NCBI GenBank assembly: GCA_034505955.1
Contig: JAPDQK010000016.1
Coordinates: 40,001-104,000 of the forward strand
DNA: 64,000 nt
Direction: 5' to 3'
From: Zhuqueibacter pondensis
GTDB lineage: Bacteria > Zhuqueibacterota > Zhuqueibacteria > Zhuqueibacterales > Zhuqueibacteraceae
Both the position numbers and the translations under genes were made by a program. Positions 36,000 through 44,651 of the stretch are shown in pieces. Every line of letters starts with the position of its first letter. The first letter of the stretch is position 1. The notes under the pieces are model-generated. The model was not told the DNA's origin and ran no database searches. It was given only the letters and a program-made list of their open reading frames with translations.

Positions 36000-38699
36000 T
36001 TAAAAACGATAAGCGTAATAAGCGCGCACGGAGCTGTTCTTGGACGGCCTCGAAACCGCAATTCCATTCACGGTTCGGAATCCATGGTCCTTGTAATTTA
36101 CCAAATGAATGTCGAGTACCAACTCATGTCGCGTCTTGAATTGCAGCGAGCCGCCGAATTGGAATGCAGTCTGATTGTAATCAACGACCGCCAGGCTGGG
36201 ATTGCTCGCCGCCGTGCCGCCGGAGGCATTCGTGGTACTGAAAGCGAGATAAGCACGCTTCCGCAAACTTCCCGGCTCTGTTCGTTGTTGTGAAAAATCA
36301 TAATCGACCCGGCCGGAAAACATATTGTACTTGAACAAATCTTGTCCTCCGGCGATGTCATTGTTGTTGGTGGCAAACGTCAGTGTGCTGGTGATCGGAA
36401 TCTGGTAACGCGTACGCAGGCTGATCGTCTTGATATTCGAGGCCACATCCCCGGGGATGGTGCGTTTGATATGATCAACGCGATTCGAGCTCATCAGGCT
36501 GAGCATGAGGGTGTGGTCAAGATCAAAAGCGGTGACCTCATAGTTCAGCGAAAATAAAAAATCACGCGTGGCATTGTCTTCCCTCGCAACAGTTACCACG
36601 CTGCCCGAGTCAACACTGTTATTGCGGCTGTGATTGCGGAAGTTGAAGTTTAGCGACGGCAAATTCGGATCCCAGAAAATCGAACAGCCGATTTGCCAGG
36701 TTGTCAAACTCGTCGCCGGCCGGCCATCGATGCTGTTAAAATGGTCATCGTAGCTTTCGAGACCGAGCGTGAGATGGGCGCGGTTGCGCAGCAGGCGCCA
36801 GCGATCGCTGATAAAAAAACCCCGCAGGTCGTTGCGCAGAAATGAATTGCCCAGCGAAACGTATTCGGAGCCGATCTGTTTGTACCCGGCGGTGAGGAAT
36901 TGATTGAAATAATTGCATTGCACTGTGAATTGATAGGCCAGGGAAGTTTTGCCACTCGGATCGAGCGGCGAGGTGCTTTCGTTCAGAATGAACCATTTCT
37001 CAAACTCTTTCGGGTCAAACGGCAGATCCACCTCGGCAATCTTCTTTACGCTGTCTTGTGACATCGCGCCATGCGCGATGTCACCGGTCAGTAGCGACCA
37101 GGCGCCGCTGGCTTTGATCTCAAAGCGACGATGGTCGAACGTGAAATTCACATCAGTGCCGAGAACGAGATTGTCTTTCGGCGTCACACCACCGTTGAGG
37201 TTGACGTTGCCCGGTGTGAGCGAATGCGTGTCATCACGCACCTTCAGTAACGTGAAACCCCACAGAAATCCGTTGCGGCTGCCAAAACTCGGGCGCAAAC
37301 CCATGAGAGTTTGCCGGTATGTGCCGAACTGTCCGTTCGCGGGATTGATGGCACGCACCGTTTCGCCGCTGACAAAATCAAAATTGATGATGCCGGTGTG
37401 CAGGCCGGCCTGCAGGCCGCGAACTCGGCGGCCCCACAAAATCAATTCATCAAAATAAGGTATGGCATCCCCCAGCGTCAGATTGAGCCACGGCAGACCC
37501 GCAGAAATTGCAAAACGGTTGCGTGGCTGCTGCATTTTATCTTCCAAAGAGGTGAAATAGGCTGAAGCCGAATAGTTGAGCGGCCCGGTGTTGCCTGACA
37601 AATCAGCGCCGACATTATTGTTGTTCAAATTTATGCCACCGAATTTCTCACGGCGCATTTCCGCATAGACCATGCCGGTGGCATGAATTTTTGCCCGGTC
37701 ATCGGCAACTGCCCCGGCCCCCTCGGCAACGTGAAAGCGCCAGCTCAACGGCCCCACAACTTTCCCAAACTCATCACGCGCGGTGATGACCACTGTATGC
37801 TCGCCGCCCGCAATTTGTAACGGCGAGTATGACAGCATAACCGCAGAAATTTGCGCCTGGCTCGCCACATTTCTGCCATCCAAAAGAAGTTTGACAGAGG
37901 AGGAGTCGATTGCAGCCTCCGTGACAAAAGAAGCGGCGATAACCACTTCGTTTGCAGCAACCGTGCTGAAAGGCTCCGGACTCAATACCAGAATTGGCGA
38001 CGAAGGTTCAACTCTGGAAGTTTCGCGGGAACCGGAAAGCGCGTTGGCGGTGTCTTCAGGCGCTTCAGCCATGGGCCGCTCGAGCTTTTCAATTTTGTCG
38101 AGAAGTTGGGGCGAGACTTCCACCGGCGGCTTTGTCGCTGGTGGCGTGAGGGATTTCTCTTGTGATTTTATTCCGGTGCCGGTGTCGGGTGTTTTTTCAC
38201 TTTCACTGCTGCCCCCTCCATTTTCCTGAATCATGATCTCAAAAGGTTGACCATAAGGATTTTTGGAAGGGTAATTGATGACGGTATGATCCGACAACAA
38301 GGCGACCAAAAAATATTGCATGACCGGAGGATGGACGGTGCTGGCAGGAATTTGTCCGAGATAACCTTGTGCTCCCGGGCGCATATCGATATATTTGAAT
38401 GCTTGCTCCTTGACCGATTTGAAATACAGGCGAAGATAGATCACCACGCGCCCCGGCGCCACAACCCTCGCCTCGAGGGAAATGGGTTTCCCCACCACTC
38501 CAAACGTGACCGGGAAATGTTCGATTTGTGGCACTCCGCCGACAGGTCCTCCCGGACCTTGTTGCGGTGCTGCTGTTGATAACGGTGCGGAAACAGACAA
38601 ACCAACGACAAACAAGTAAACGATACATTGCTTTGCGAATTGGGTTCGCATGCTCCCGGCCTCGAATGCCGAACATAAATGCAAAAATTGTGACCGCAT
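36000..38699 (-). CDS. Outer-membrane beta-barrel protein with N-terminal Ig-like region
   Basis: 899 aa from ATG 38699, preceded by AGGTGAGG; a second ATG at 38651 begins directly before the signal peptide (CIVYLFVVGLSVSAPLSTA) and is possible. Residues about 60-160 form a beta-rich domain; a Pro/Ser/Glu-rich linker and an Ig-like domain (about 235-330) follow. From about 340 onward the sequence alternates polar and hydrophobic strands with many aromatic residues and ends YYAYRF, typical of a large outer-membrane barrel. I do not recognise a named family. Co-transcribed with FecR and CHASE2-cyclase genes, it may be the outer-membrane partner of a sensory pathway. Confidence 0.8.
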   Translation of the reverse strand: MRSQFLHLCSAFEAGSMRTQFAKQCIVYLFVVGLSVSAPLSTAAPQQGPGGPVGGVPQIEHFPVTFGVVGKPISLEARVVAPGRVVIYLRLYFKSVKEQAFKYIDMRPGAQGYLGQIPASTVHPPVMQYFLVALLSDHTVINYPSKNPYGQPFEIMIQENGGGSSESEKTPDTGTGIKSQEKSLTPPATKPPVEVSPQLLDKIEKLERPMAEAPEDTANALSGSRETSRVEPSSPILVLSPEPFSTVAANEVVIAASFVTEAAIDSSSVKLLLDGRNVASQAQISAVMLSYSPLQIAGGEHTVVITARDEFGKVVGPLSWRFHVAEGAGAVADDRAKIHATGMVYAEMRREKFGGINLNNNNVGADLSGNTGPLNYSASAYFTSLEDKMQQPRNRFAISAGLPWLNLTLGDAIPYFDELILWGRRVRGLQAGLHTGIINFDFVSGETVRAINPANGQFGTYRQTLMGLRPSFGSRNGFLWGFTLLKVRDDTHSLTPGNVNLNGGVTPKDNLVLGTDVNFTFDHRRFEIKASGAWSLLTGDIAHGAMSQDSVKKIAEVDLPFDPKEFEKWFILNESTSPLDPSGKTSLAYQFTVQCNYFNQFLTAGYKQIGSEYVSLGNSFLRNDLRGFFISDRWRLLRNRAHLTLGLESYDDHFNSIDGRPATSLTTWQIGCSIFWDPNLPSLNFNFRNHSRNNSVDSGSVVTVAREDNATRDFLFSLNYEVTAFDLDHTLMLSLMSSNRVDHIKRTIPGDVASNIKTISLRTRYQIPITSTLTFATNNNDIAGGQDLFKYNMFSGRVDYDFSQQRTEPGSLRKRAYLAFSTTNASGGTAASNPSLAVVDYNQTAFQFGGSLQFKTRHELVLDIHLVNYKDHGFRTVNGIAVSRPSKNSSVRAYYAYRF

Positions 38700-38709
38700 C
38701 AGCCCTCAC

Positions 38710-39474
38710 CTATTCATAACGGATTTTTAACTTTTTCTTCTGCCCATTTTGATCCTGGAATTCGATTTCAATATTACCTCCGCCTTCGTTGTCATTGGCC
38801 CAGTTTGGCAGCTCGCCGGAATTGGTGGGGCGCGATTGCGGGGCCTGGCCGGAGGAAGAGGTCCCGGTTTCTCCGGCATGCACCATTGCGCTGCCGTATT
38901 GGTTGATCAGCTCAACCAAACCGTCAAGACAGATGATGTGAAACCTGCCACTGGCATCGATCAGCGCATAAAAAATTGTGCCCTTGACCGCGGCCACGCC
39001 GGATGGCGTTTCAATGCGAAATGGCGCCGACCCTTTCGTAACCTTCGCCCAAAGCTCACCGATTTCCATCGCAATGGTTTTGGCGATGCGCCGGCTGCCA
39101 GACGCCGCAGTCTCACGCTTGCCATTGATCACGACTTTGGAATTGCTTCGCACTTTCAGCATCGATTTGTCATCGGTGAAAACAATTGCGGCCAGAGATT
39201 GATCGCCGGTGCGCACCTGCGTTCCATCGTGCAGACGAGTGCCTTGCGTTGCCTTTAGCCAGGCGTTGTTGTAAGAATAAGTGATTTGAACTTGCCCAAC
39301 CGTTTTCAATACCAGTGCCACATCTTTTTCCTGTTCCACCGGCCAAAGCGGCGCAGTTGCATCATCAAGGTGATCACACTCCACCGAGAGGCCTGCTGTT
39401 CCCAATCCGGGGATGGCAAGCAAAAGCATAAAAAGAAGTATTTTCCGCATTTTCAGAAACTCAGTTCGATTCAT
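38710..39474 (-). CDS. FecR-domain periplasmic protein
   Basis: 254 aa with a signal peptide (MRKILLFMLLLAIPGLGTA after an eight-residue leader) and a FecR domain (about 55-200): GTRLHDGTQVRTGDQSLAAI, RIETPSGVAAVKGTIF, CLDGLVELINQYG. The start ATG overlaps the upstream stop (ATGA), so translation is coupled. Free-standing FecR-domain proteins without a sigma factor are often found next to CHASE2 cyclases and may bind cell-wall or surface ligands. The tail is rich in Gly/Asn and ends in lysines. Confidence 0.88.
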   Translation of the reverse strand: MNRTEFLKMRKILLFMLLLAIPGLGTAGLSVECDHLDDATAPLWPVEQEKDVALVLKTVGQVQITYSYNNAWLKATQGTRLHDGTQVRTGDQSLAAIVFTDDKSMLKVRSNSKVVINGKRETAASGSRRIAKTIAMEIGELWAKVTKGSAPFRIETPSGVAAVKGTIFYALIDASGRFHIICLDGLVELINQYGSAMVHAGETGTSSSGQAPQSRPTNSGELPNWANDNEGGGNIEIEFQDQNGQKKKLKIRYE

Positions 39475-40625
39475 TCCACTTGCAGCGAGACTTTTCGCAA
39501 AGGATGATTGCGCAAGAAAGCGATCAATTCAGACAAATCAATCCGTCGGCCATTCAATGTCACCTCGCCGGTTGGCCGGTAACGGTGCAGCGGTCTACCC
39601 TCGCGGAATAGCGCTTCAAACTCACGCGAATTCAGCAAGCTCATGAGTTGTTGCAGCATCACCTCCCCTCCGGAACTGCCAGGCGGGCTGATGTGGAAGC
39701 ACCAGATTTCACTCGGCAGCCGGAGTTCGCCGCTGGGAGACTCGAGAATGGCGTGGACCTGCCAATAATAGGTTTTGCCATATTCCAACGGCAATCCACC
39801 GGAGGGATACATGAAGGACGGCGAGCCCCAGAAATCGACACCACGCTGCACAATTTGGCGCAACCGCGGCTCATTTTGCATGACGACTTCAGGGCTGGAA
39901 TTTCCCGGTAAAGCCTCACATACGATAAGTTGAAAGCGATCGGCATTGGAATCCCATTTGAATTGCGGTAGCAATCCGAATTGTGTCAGGCATTCCCCTC
40001 TGCCGGCCGGCGCACCGGGAGAAATCAAATCCAGGGTTGTCGGGTTGGAGATATCCAAAATTTGTGTCGCCGTTGAGGGCGGAGCGCCCGGATTATGTGC
40101 ATCGGATAGCGTTATGACAAATTGATATCTGCCGCTCGGCAACCGGCCGGTTTTCAAGACCGCATCCGTTATTGCGTCCACTGATTGCGCATTATATTTG
40201 AATTCATCGATCGTAACATCAGCGTTGGTGCCATGGCCACGAAAATCCTGATAGGTAAACGAGCGCTGTTGTCCGGACCCCATCGGAAACGGCCGCGTGC
40301 TGGCCTCCACGATTGTTCCGGTAAAGCGATTGTTCCTCAGCTCAAAACGAAGGATTGCCTCGGTTGCAGGAGCGCCGGACCTGTTCTCTATCACCAACGT
40401 GAATATCGGGGCAATGCTGCCACTGCCGGTGATATTGAAATCAGAAATTCGCAAAATTTGCGCGTTGATCAAGGAGAAATCCAAAATACGCAGCGCTGGC
40501 CCTTGTTGCCCGTGGGCTTGCTGCAACTCTACCAAGCCCGGTGTCAGCAACCACAAGAAGAGATAAATAACGCAGCGAGAAAGCTTGTGGTGTGGCCCGG
40601 AATGAATAATGCCGCCAATTTTCAT
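39471..40625 (-). CDS. Secreted protein of unknown function (first gene of FecR/barrel/CHASE2 unit)
   Basis: 384 aa from ATG 40625, with GAGGA 8 nt upstream; a longer frame to 40652 is not favoured. Signal peptide (CVIYLFLWLLTPGLVELQQA), then a CARDB-like beta domain (about 45-150; PIFTLVIENRSGAPATEAIL) and an Fn3/Ig-like domain (about 185-310; FQLIVCEALPGN, GKTYYWQVHAI). A short C-terminal segment (VTLNGRRIDLSELIAFLRN) resembles a binding or regulatory tail. Function unknown. Its coupling to the FecR gene suggests a role in the same envelope complex. Confidence 0.75.
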   Translation of the reverse strand: MKIGGIIHSGPHHKLSRCVIYLFLWLLTPGLVELQQAHGQQGPALRILDFSLINAQILRISDFNITGSGSIAPIFTLVIENRSGAPATEAILRFELRNNRFTGTIVEASTRPFPMGSGQQRSFTYQDFRGHGTNADVTIDEFKYNAQSVDAITDAVLKTGRLPSGRYQFVITLSDAHNPGAPPSTATQILDISNPTTLDLISPGAPAGRGECLTQFGLLPQFKWDSNADRFQLIVCEALPGNSSPEVVMQNEPRLRQIVQRGVDFWGSPSFMYPSGGLPLEYGKTYYWQVHAILESPSGELRLPSEIWCFHISPPGSSGGEVMLQQLMSLLNSREFEALFREGRPLHRYRPTGEVTLNGRRIDLSELIAFLRNHPLRKVSLQVE

Positions 40626-40796
40626 GGATGCTGTCCTCAAGATGTAGTGCAATATATGCGACTTTTCTTATGTTAGGAGCATTGCGATCATTTTGCGGAA
40701 GTCCATGATTCAACAAAAAGTCCACGCGCTGGCTGAACATCTGAAAACACTGCCAGTTAGCCAACAGGCGAAAACCAGCCGGCTGGGATCATACCC

Positions 40797-40883
40797 AACC
40801 CCGATAATTCACGCTGTGCGTAAATCGACTGCACGCTGGTTTCTGGCCTGTGCCTAAAATGCAACTCCTGAATTATCGGGGTT
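40797..40883. mobile_element. 87-bp MITE-like element with 16-bp terminal inverted repeats
   Basis: AACCCCGATAATTCAC (40797-40812) is inverted at 40868-40883 with 15 of 16 bases matching. The length and ends resemble an IS-derived miniature element. No transposase is present, and I could not define target-site duplications. Confidence 0.55.
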
Positions 40884-40974
40884 AATAGTGTTTTTCACGC
40901 CCAGGGAGATTTTAGAGTTTCGCCTGGTACTCGCGATCATTGTGCCGCCCCAAGCACAAACTCTCCAAAATCCC

Positions 40975-41002
40975 CTTGCAAAACTCCCCATTTTTTTATA
41001 TT
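40975..41002 (+). promoter_or_regulatory. Predicted promoter for the small protein-nitrilase unit
   Basis: TTGCAA (40975-40980), 16-bp spacer, TATATT (40997-41002). Transcription would start near 41009, at the base of a stem-loop in the leader. Confidence 0.4.
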
Positions 41003-41049
41003 TTACAAAAGCCGTAGCGGTGTGCTGCGGCTTGCTTGTTTTAAAATTT

Positions 41050-41280
41050 ATGGAAATTAGTGACGAAAAACTCCGGCAGATCGTGCGCGAAACCTTGCTG
41101 GAGTTGGGCCCGCATGCTGATCCGGCGCTGGTGAACAAAATCGTGCGTGAGATTGTGCGTCGTTTGCTCGAGCACAATTCTACTCCCATCAGTGCCACTC
41201 CATCGGACCACAAACTGCTCCCCAATACGCCCCATTCGGCAGAGGCGTCCGCAAGCGGCGCATCGCGACAGGAGTATTGA
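41050..41280 (+). CDS. Small helical protein of unknown function
   Basis: 76 aa starting MEISDEKLRQIVRETLLELG. Residues 1-45 look like a compact amphipathic helical domain (KIVREIVRRLLE), and the rest is a Ser/Ala/Pro-rich disordered tail. Upstream in-frame codons to 40888 run through the promoter and stem-loop and are unlikely to be translated. The gene ends 28 bp before the nitrilase-family gene. No family recognised. Confidence 0.6.
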   Translation: MEISDEKLRQIVRETLLELGPHADPALVNKIVREIVRRLLEHNSTPISATPSDHKLLPNTPHSAEASASGASRQEY

Positions 41281-41308
41281 GCATCGGCTGGTTCTCCCAC
41301 ACAAACGT

Positions 41309-42166
41309 ATGAAGCTCACACTGGCCATCGCTCAAATCGACTGTCGTCTCGCTGATCTGGAGGCGAATCTGCAAACGCACCTCGATCTCACGGCTGCGGC
41401 CATGCGACAGGGCGCACAGCTGATCGTATTCCCGGAACTCAGTCTGACCGGCTACCATTTGCAGGAGCGCGTCGCCGAGGTTGCCGTGCGTGAGAAATCG
41501 GCTGTGCTTGATCCCCTGGTTGAACAATCCCGCCACATCGATATTCTTTTCGGGCTGGTGGTGGAGTCGCCCGATCATCGTGTTTATAATTCAGCCCTTT
41601 ATCTCTCCGGTGGAACTATTCTGCATCGTCATGACAAAGTTTATTTGCCCACTTATGGCCTCTTCGAGGAGGGGAAGTATTTTGCGCGGGGGGATCGCTT
41701 CGCGGCGTTCGATGCTGCATTCATCCGGTGCGGCATTTTGATTTGCGAAGAAAACTGGCATCCTTCGGCAGCTCACGTGTTGTGGATTGATGGCGCCAAG
41801 ATCTTTCTCTCCGTTCATTGTTCGAGTGCAACCAGTGGGATGGCAATGAATTCACCGGACCTGCAGCCGTCAACCAGTCCCGGTGCCTGTCGCTTGCTCA
41901 GCCACTTCTATGCGCGCATGTTTGGTGCCTACTTCATTTTCGTCAATCGTGTCGGCAGTGAAGGTCCTTTCCGCTTCTGGGGAGGCAGCCAAATCGTCAA
42001 TCCCTTTGGTCAAGTGGAAGCTACGGCAAAGTACGGTGAGCCGGAGCTGCTCATTCATGAACTTGATTTTGAGAAGATTCGGCAGGCCCGGCTGGAGATG
42101 CCGCTGCGAAGAGACGAGGACCTGGCGCTGACGCTGCGCGAGTTGGTGCGCCATCGAAGATATTGA
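41309..42166 (+). CDS. Carbon-nitrogen hydrolase (nitrilase superfamily amidase)
   Basis: 285 aa from ATG 41309. The Glu-Lys-Cys triad is visible: Glu43 in VFPELSLTGY, Lys110 in HDKVYLPTYG, Cys146 in ILICEENWHP. The family hydrolyses amides or nitriles, as in NAD synthetase glutaminase domains, carbamoylputrescine amidase and omega-amidase. The LTGY block resembles amidases acting on glutamine-like substrates, but I cannot assign the substrate. Sequence 5' of the ATG overlaps the previous gene in another frame and is not needed. The neighbouring glutamate dehydrogenase would fit a nitrogen-metabolism role (inference). Confidence 0.88.
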   Translation: MKLTLAIAQIDCRLADLEANLQTHLDLTAAAMRQGAQLIVFPELSLTGYHLQERVAEVAVREKSAVLDPLVEQSRHIDILFGLVVESPDHRVYNSALYLSGGTILHRHDKVYLPTYGLFEEGKYFARGDRFAAFDAAFIRCGILICEENWHPSAAHVLWIDGAKIFLSVHCSSATSGMAMNSPDLQPSTSPGACRLLSHFYARMFGAYFIFVNRVGSEGPFRFWGGSQIVNPFGQVEATAKYGEPELLIHELDFEKIRQARLEMPLRRDEDLALTLRELVRHRRY

Positions 42167-42252
42167 GGAATGTGTAACTAATGGTTGTGGTATTGGTCGG
42201 AAATAACTTGACAACTTAATGAATTGTTTAAAACAGGAAAGGAGAAATTGAC

Positions 42253-43539
42253 ATGGAATATACGTATGTTGAGTCTGCTCCCATTAAACCGGCGGATGAA
42301 GATCCTTTTGAGTCAATGATGGCCCGTTTTGATATAGCCGCCCAGTTGCTCAACCTGAATCCCGGGGTTTATCAGTACCTCAAGACACCGATGCGCCAAA
42401 TCATCGTTGCCATACCGATTCAAATGGACGACGGCACGATCGAGGTCTTCGAGGGTTATCGTGTCATTCATAATGATGTTCGTGGCCCCTCCAAAGGCGG
42501 TATCCGATATTCGCCCAATATCACACTTTCCGAGGTCAAGGCACTGGCGGCGTGGATGACGTGGAAATGTGCCGTGGTCAATATCCCGTTTGGCGGTGCC
42601 AAAGGTGGCGTGAAATGTGACCCCAAGAAGTTGACAATGGTGGAATTGGAGAAAATCACACGGCGCTATACGGCGAATCTGTTGGAAATCTTCGGACCGG
42701 AACGGGACGTGCCAGCGCCGGACATGAACACCAATGAACAGGTGATGGGTTGGATCATGGATACCTATTCCATGCACGTGCGCCATACCGAGACCGCCGT
42801 GGTGACGGGCAAACCAACTTTTCTCGGCGGCTCTCTGGGTCGTGTCGAGGCCACTGGCAAGGGCGTGGTCATCACGACCAACTGCCTGTTGCAGAAGCTG
42901 GGCATCAGTCCGAAAAACACGCGCGTGGTGGTGCAGGGCTTCGGCAATGTCGGTTCGATCGCTTCCCAGGAATTCGAGGCGCTGGGCTGCAAGGTGGTCG
43001 GAATCAGCGATATAACCGGCGCTTATTATAATCCCAAGGGCATCAATGTGCAAAAAGCGATTGCGCATCGTGATCAACACAACGGACTGCTGGAGGGTTT
43101 CAAGGGCGGTGAAAAAATCACCAACGAAGAACTGCTCGAAGTGCAATGCGACGTGCTGGCGCCGTGTGCGCTGGAGGATCAAATCACCAGCCAAAATGCC
43201 GGGAAAATAAAAGCCAAGATCATCGCGGAAGGCGCGAACGGGCCGACCACAGCAAGTGCAGACCCGATCCTGGTCGATCGCGGCATTACTGTGATACCGG
43301 ATATTTTATGCAATGCCGGTGGCGTCACCGTCAGTTACTTCGAATGGGTGCAGGATCGCATGGGCTACTTCTGGGCCAAATCCGAAGTGTTTACGCGCCT
43401 GGAACGCATTCTCAATGAGGCGTTTGAAGAGGTCACCCAGACGGCGGAAAAATACAAAGTCAACATGCGAATTGGCGCCTACGTACTGGCGATAGATCGC
43501 GTGGCGAAAACGCTGAAGTTGCGCGGGATCTATGGGTGA
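42253..43539 (+). CDS. gdhA: Glutamate dehydrogenase (Glu/Leu/Phe/Val family)
   Basis: 428 aa, standard hexameric GDH length. GGAGAAATTGAC precedes the ATG. Substrate-binding lysines and catalytic residues are present: PSKGGIRY (Lys81), MTWKCAV (Lys105), FGGAKGGV (Lys117), and PAPDMNT (Asp157). The dinucleotide fold follows with GFGNVGS, and the C-terminal part has NAGGVTVSYFEW. It interconverts glutamate with 2-oxoglutarate plus ammonia. Cofactor preference (NAD or NADP) cannot be read with confidence. It is probably transcribed with or just after the nitrilase gene (86 bp gap). Confidence 0.95.
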   Translation: MEYTYVESAPIKPADEDPFESMMARFDIAAQLLNLNPGVYQYLKTPMRQIIVAIPIQMDDGTIEVFEGYRVIHNDVRGPSKGGIRYSPNITLSEVKALAAWMTWKCAVVNIPFGGAKGGVKCDPKKLTMVELEKITRRYTANLLEIFGPERDVPAPDMNTNEQVMGWIMDTYSMHVRHTETAVVTGKPTFLGGSLGRVEATGKGVVITTNCLLQKLGISPKNTRVVVQGFGNVGSIASQEFEALGCKVVGISDITGAYYNPKGINVQKAIAHRDQHNGLLEGFKGGEKITNEELLEVQCDVLAPCALEDQITSQNAGKIKAKIIAEGANGPTTASADPILVDRGITVIPDILCNAGGVTVSYFEWVQDRMGYFWAKSEVFTRLERILNEAFEEVTQTAEKYKVNMRIGAYVLAIDRVAKTLKLRGIYG

Positions 43540-43555
43540 TGCCTGTTGAACAGAA

Positions 43556-43592
43556 ATGCGGGGAACTTCATCTTGCCAGGAAGTCCCCGCAT
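43556..43592. other. Stem-loop between the GDH and dehydrogenase genes
   Basis: ATGCGGGGAACTT (43556-43568) pairs with AAGTCCCCGCAT (43581-43592) with one bulge. It lies 16 nt after the GDH stop. No T-run follows, so termination is uncertain. Confidence 0.45.
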
Positions 43593-43621
43593 GTCGAGAG
43601 CAAATCATCTTTCGGCTCGTC

Positions 43622-44596
43622 ATGCTTGTTGCAGTCAATTTCACCGCCAATCCAGCTCGCCTGAAAAAACTCCGTGAGCAAATCGAAGCGCACCTCGGTA
43701 CGGACATGGCCAAAGTTGAGCTGGCGCTCGAGCCGGCCCACTTTGCCGGGCTGTTTCCTGAAGCAGAAGTGATCGCGACCTACCGATTTTCCACAGAGCA
43801 ATTTTCACAATGTCACAAATTACGCTGGTTGCATCTGGGTGTGGCAGGAGTGGAAAAATCGCTTTCGGCGGAGCTAAACCGCAGTCCGGTAGTGGTGACC
43901 AACGCGCGCGGGATTCATGGCGATTACATTGCCGAATTTGTGCTCGGCGCGATCTTATTTTGTGCGAATCGTTTCGATTGGGCGATGCGCGGACAATTCG
44001 ATAAAAAATGGCGGCAAAAAGAAATGGTCAAGGGTCGTTTCCGGCTGGCCGGCAAAACTGTCGGTATCATGGGCATGGGCGCCATTGGAAGCGAAATTGC
44101 AAAGTGGTGTGCGGCAGTGGGATTGCGCGTGATCGGCTTGCGCCGAAATCAAGATTTGCCCAAACCGGAAGTAGTGGCCGAGATCTTTTCTCCTGCCCGA
44201 ATCGAAGAATTTCTCCGTTCTGCTGATTTTATCGTCCTGGCGTTACCGCTCACCGCCGAGACCCGTGGATTGTTGAATGCCGAACGACTGCAGATGATGA
44301 AACCGAGCGCTTATCTCATCAATGTTGCCCGCGGCGATTTGGTTGACGAAGCCGCGCTGCTCGAGATGCTGCGCGCACGAAAAATCTCCGGCGCCGTGCT
44401 CGACGTTTTCCAGACCGAGCCGTTGCCGGAGGACCACCCGTTTTGGGAAATGGACAATGTCTTGGTGACACCGCACATCTCCGGCAATTTTGAAGAGTAC
44501 GTGGAACGCATCGGCGGGCAGTTTGCGGAGAATCTGGCGCGGTACGTGCGAGGGGAGGCGTTATTAAATGTGGTGGATAAGGAGCGAGGATATTGA
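43622..44596 (+). CDS. D-2-hydroxyacid dehydrogenase
   Basis: 324 aa from ATG 43622; the frame is open to 43556 but the extra residues overlap the stem-loop. NAD-binding motif GIMGMGAIGSEIA (about 147-159), then RGDLVDEAAL with the catalytic Arg region, ALPLTAETRGLLNAE, and the family block VLDVFQTEPLPEDHPFW followed by TPHISG (catalytic His). The family includes glyoxylate/hydroxypyruvate reductases and phosphoglycerate dehydrogenase; without an ACT domain the substrate is open. No clear ribosome site. Confidence 0.92.
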   Translation: MLVAVNFTANPARLKKLREQIEAHLGTDMAKVELALEPAHFAGLFPEAEVIATYRFSTEQFSQCHKLRWLHLGVAGVEKSLSAELNRSPVVVTNARGIHGDYIAEFVLGAILFCANRFDWAMRGQFDKKWRQKEMVKGRFRLAGKTVGIMGMGAIGSEIAKWCAAVGLRVIGLRRNQDLPKPEVVAEIFSPARIEEFLRSADFIVLALPLTAETRGLLNAERLQMMKPSAYLINVARGDLVDEAALLEMLRARKISGAVLDVFQTEPLPEDHPFWEMDNVLVTPHISGNFEEYVERIGGQFAENLARYVRGEALLNVVDKERGY

Positions 44597-44636
44597 AGTC
44601 GGACTTGCGCCGGAAGCGCGAGCACAAGTCCGACTT
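44594..44636. terminator. Candidate bidirectional terminator between convergent genes
   Basis: GAAGTCGGACTTG (44594-44606) is perfectly inverted at 44624-44636 with a 17-nt loop. It overlaps the stop codon of the dehydrogenase and lies 16 bp from the stop of the convergent surface-protein gene. No strong T-run, so Rho-independent function is plausible but unproven. Confidence 0.5.
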
Positions 44637-44651
44637 CGCTCGTTGCTTGGG

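Larger units (their letters stand above)
40626..41049. other. Divergent intergenic region with MITE-like element
   Basis: It contains a 50-codon frame (40705-40857) whose end lies inside the inverted-repeat element at 40797-40883; this could be a gene fragment cut by the element but is too short to support. The rightward promoter at 40975-41002 and a stem-loop (about 41008-41034, AAGCCGTAG with CTGCGGCTT) precede the small gene at 41050. Confidence 0.5.
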
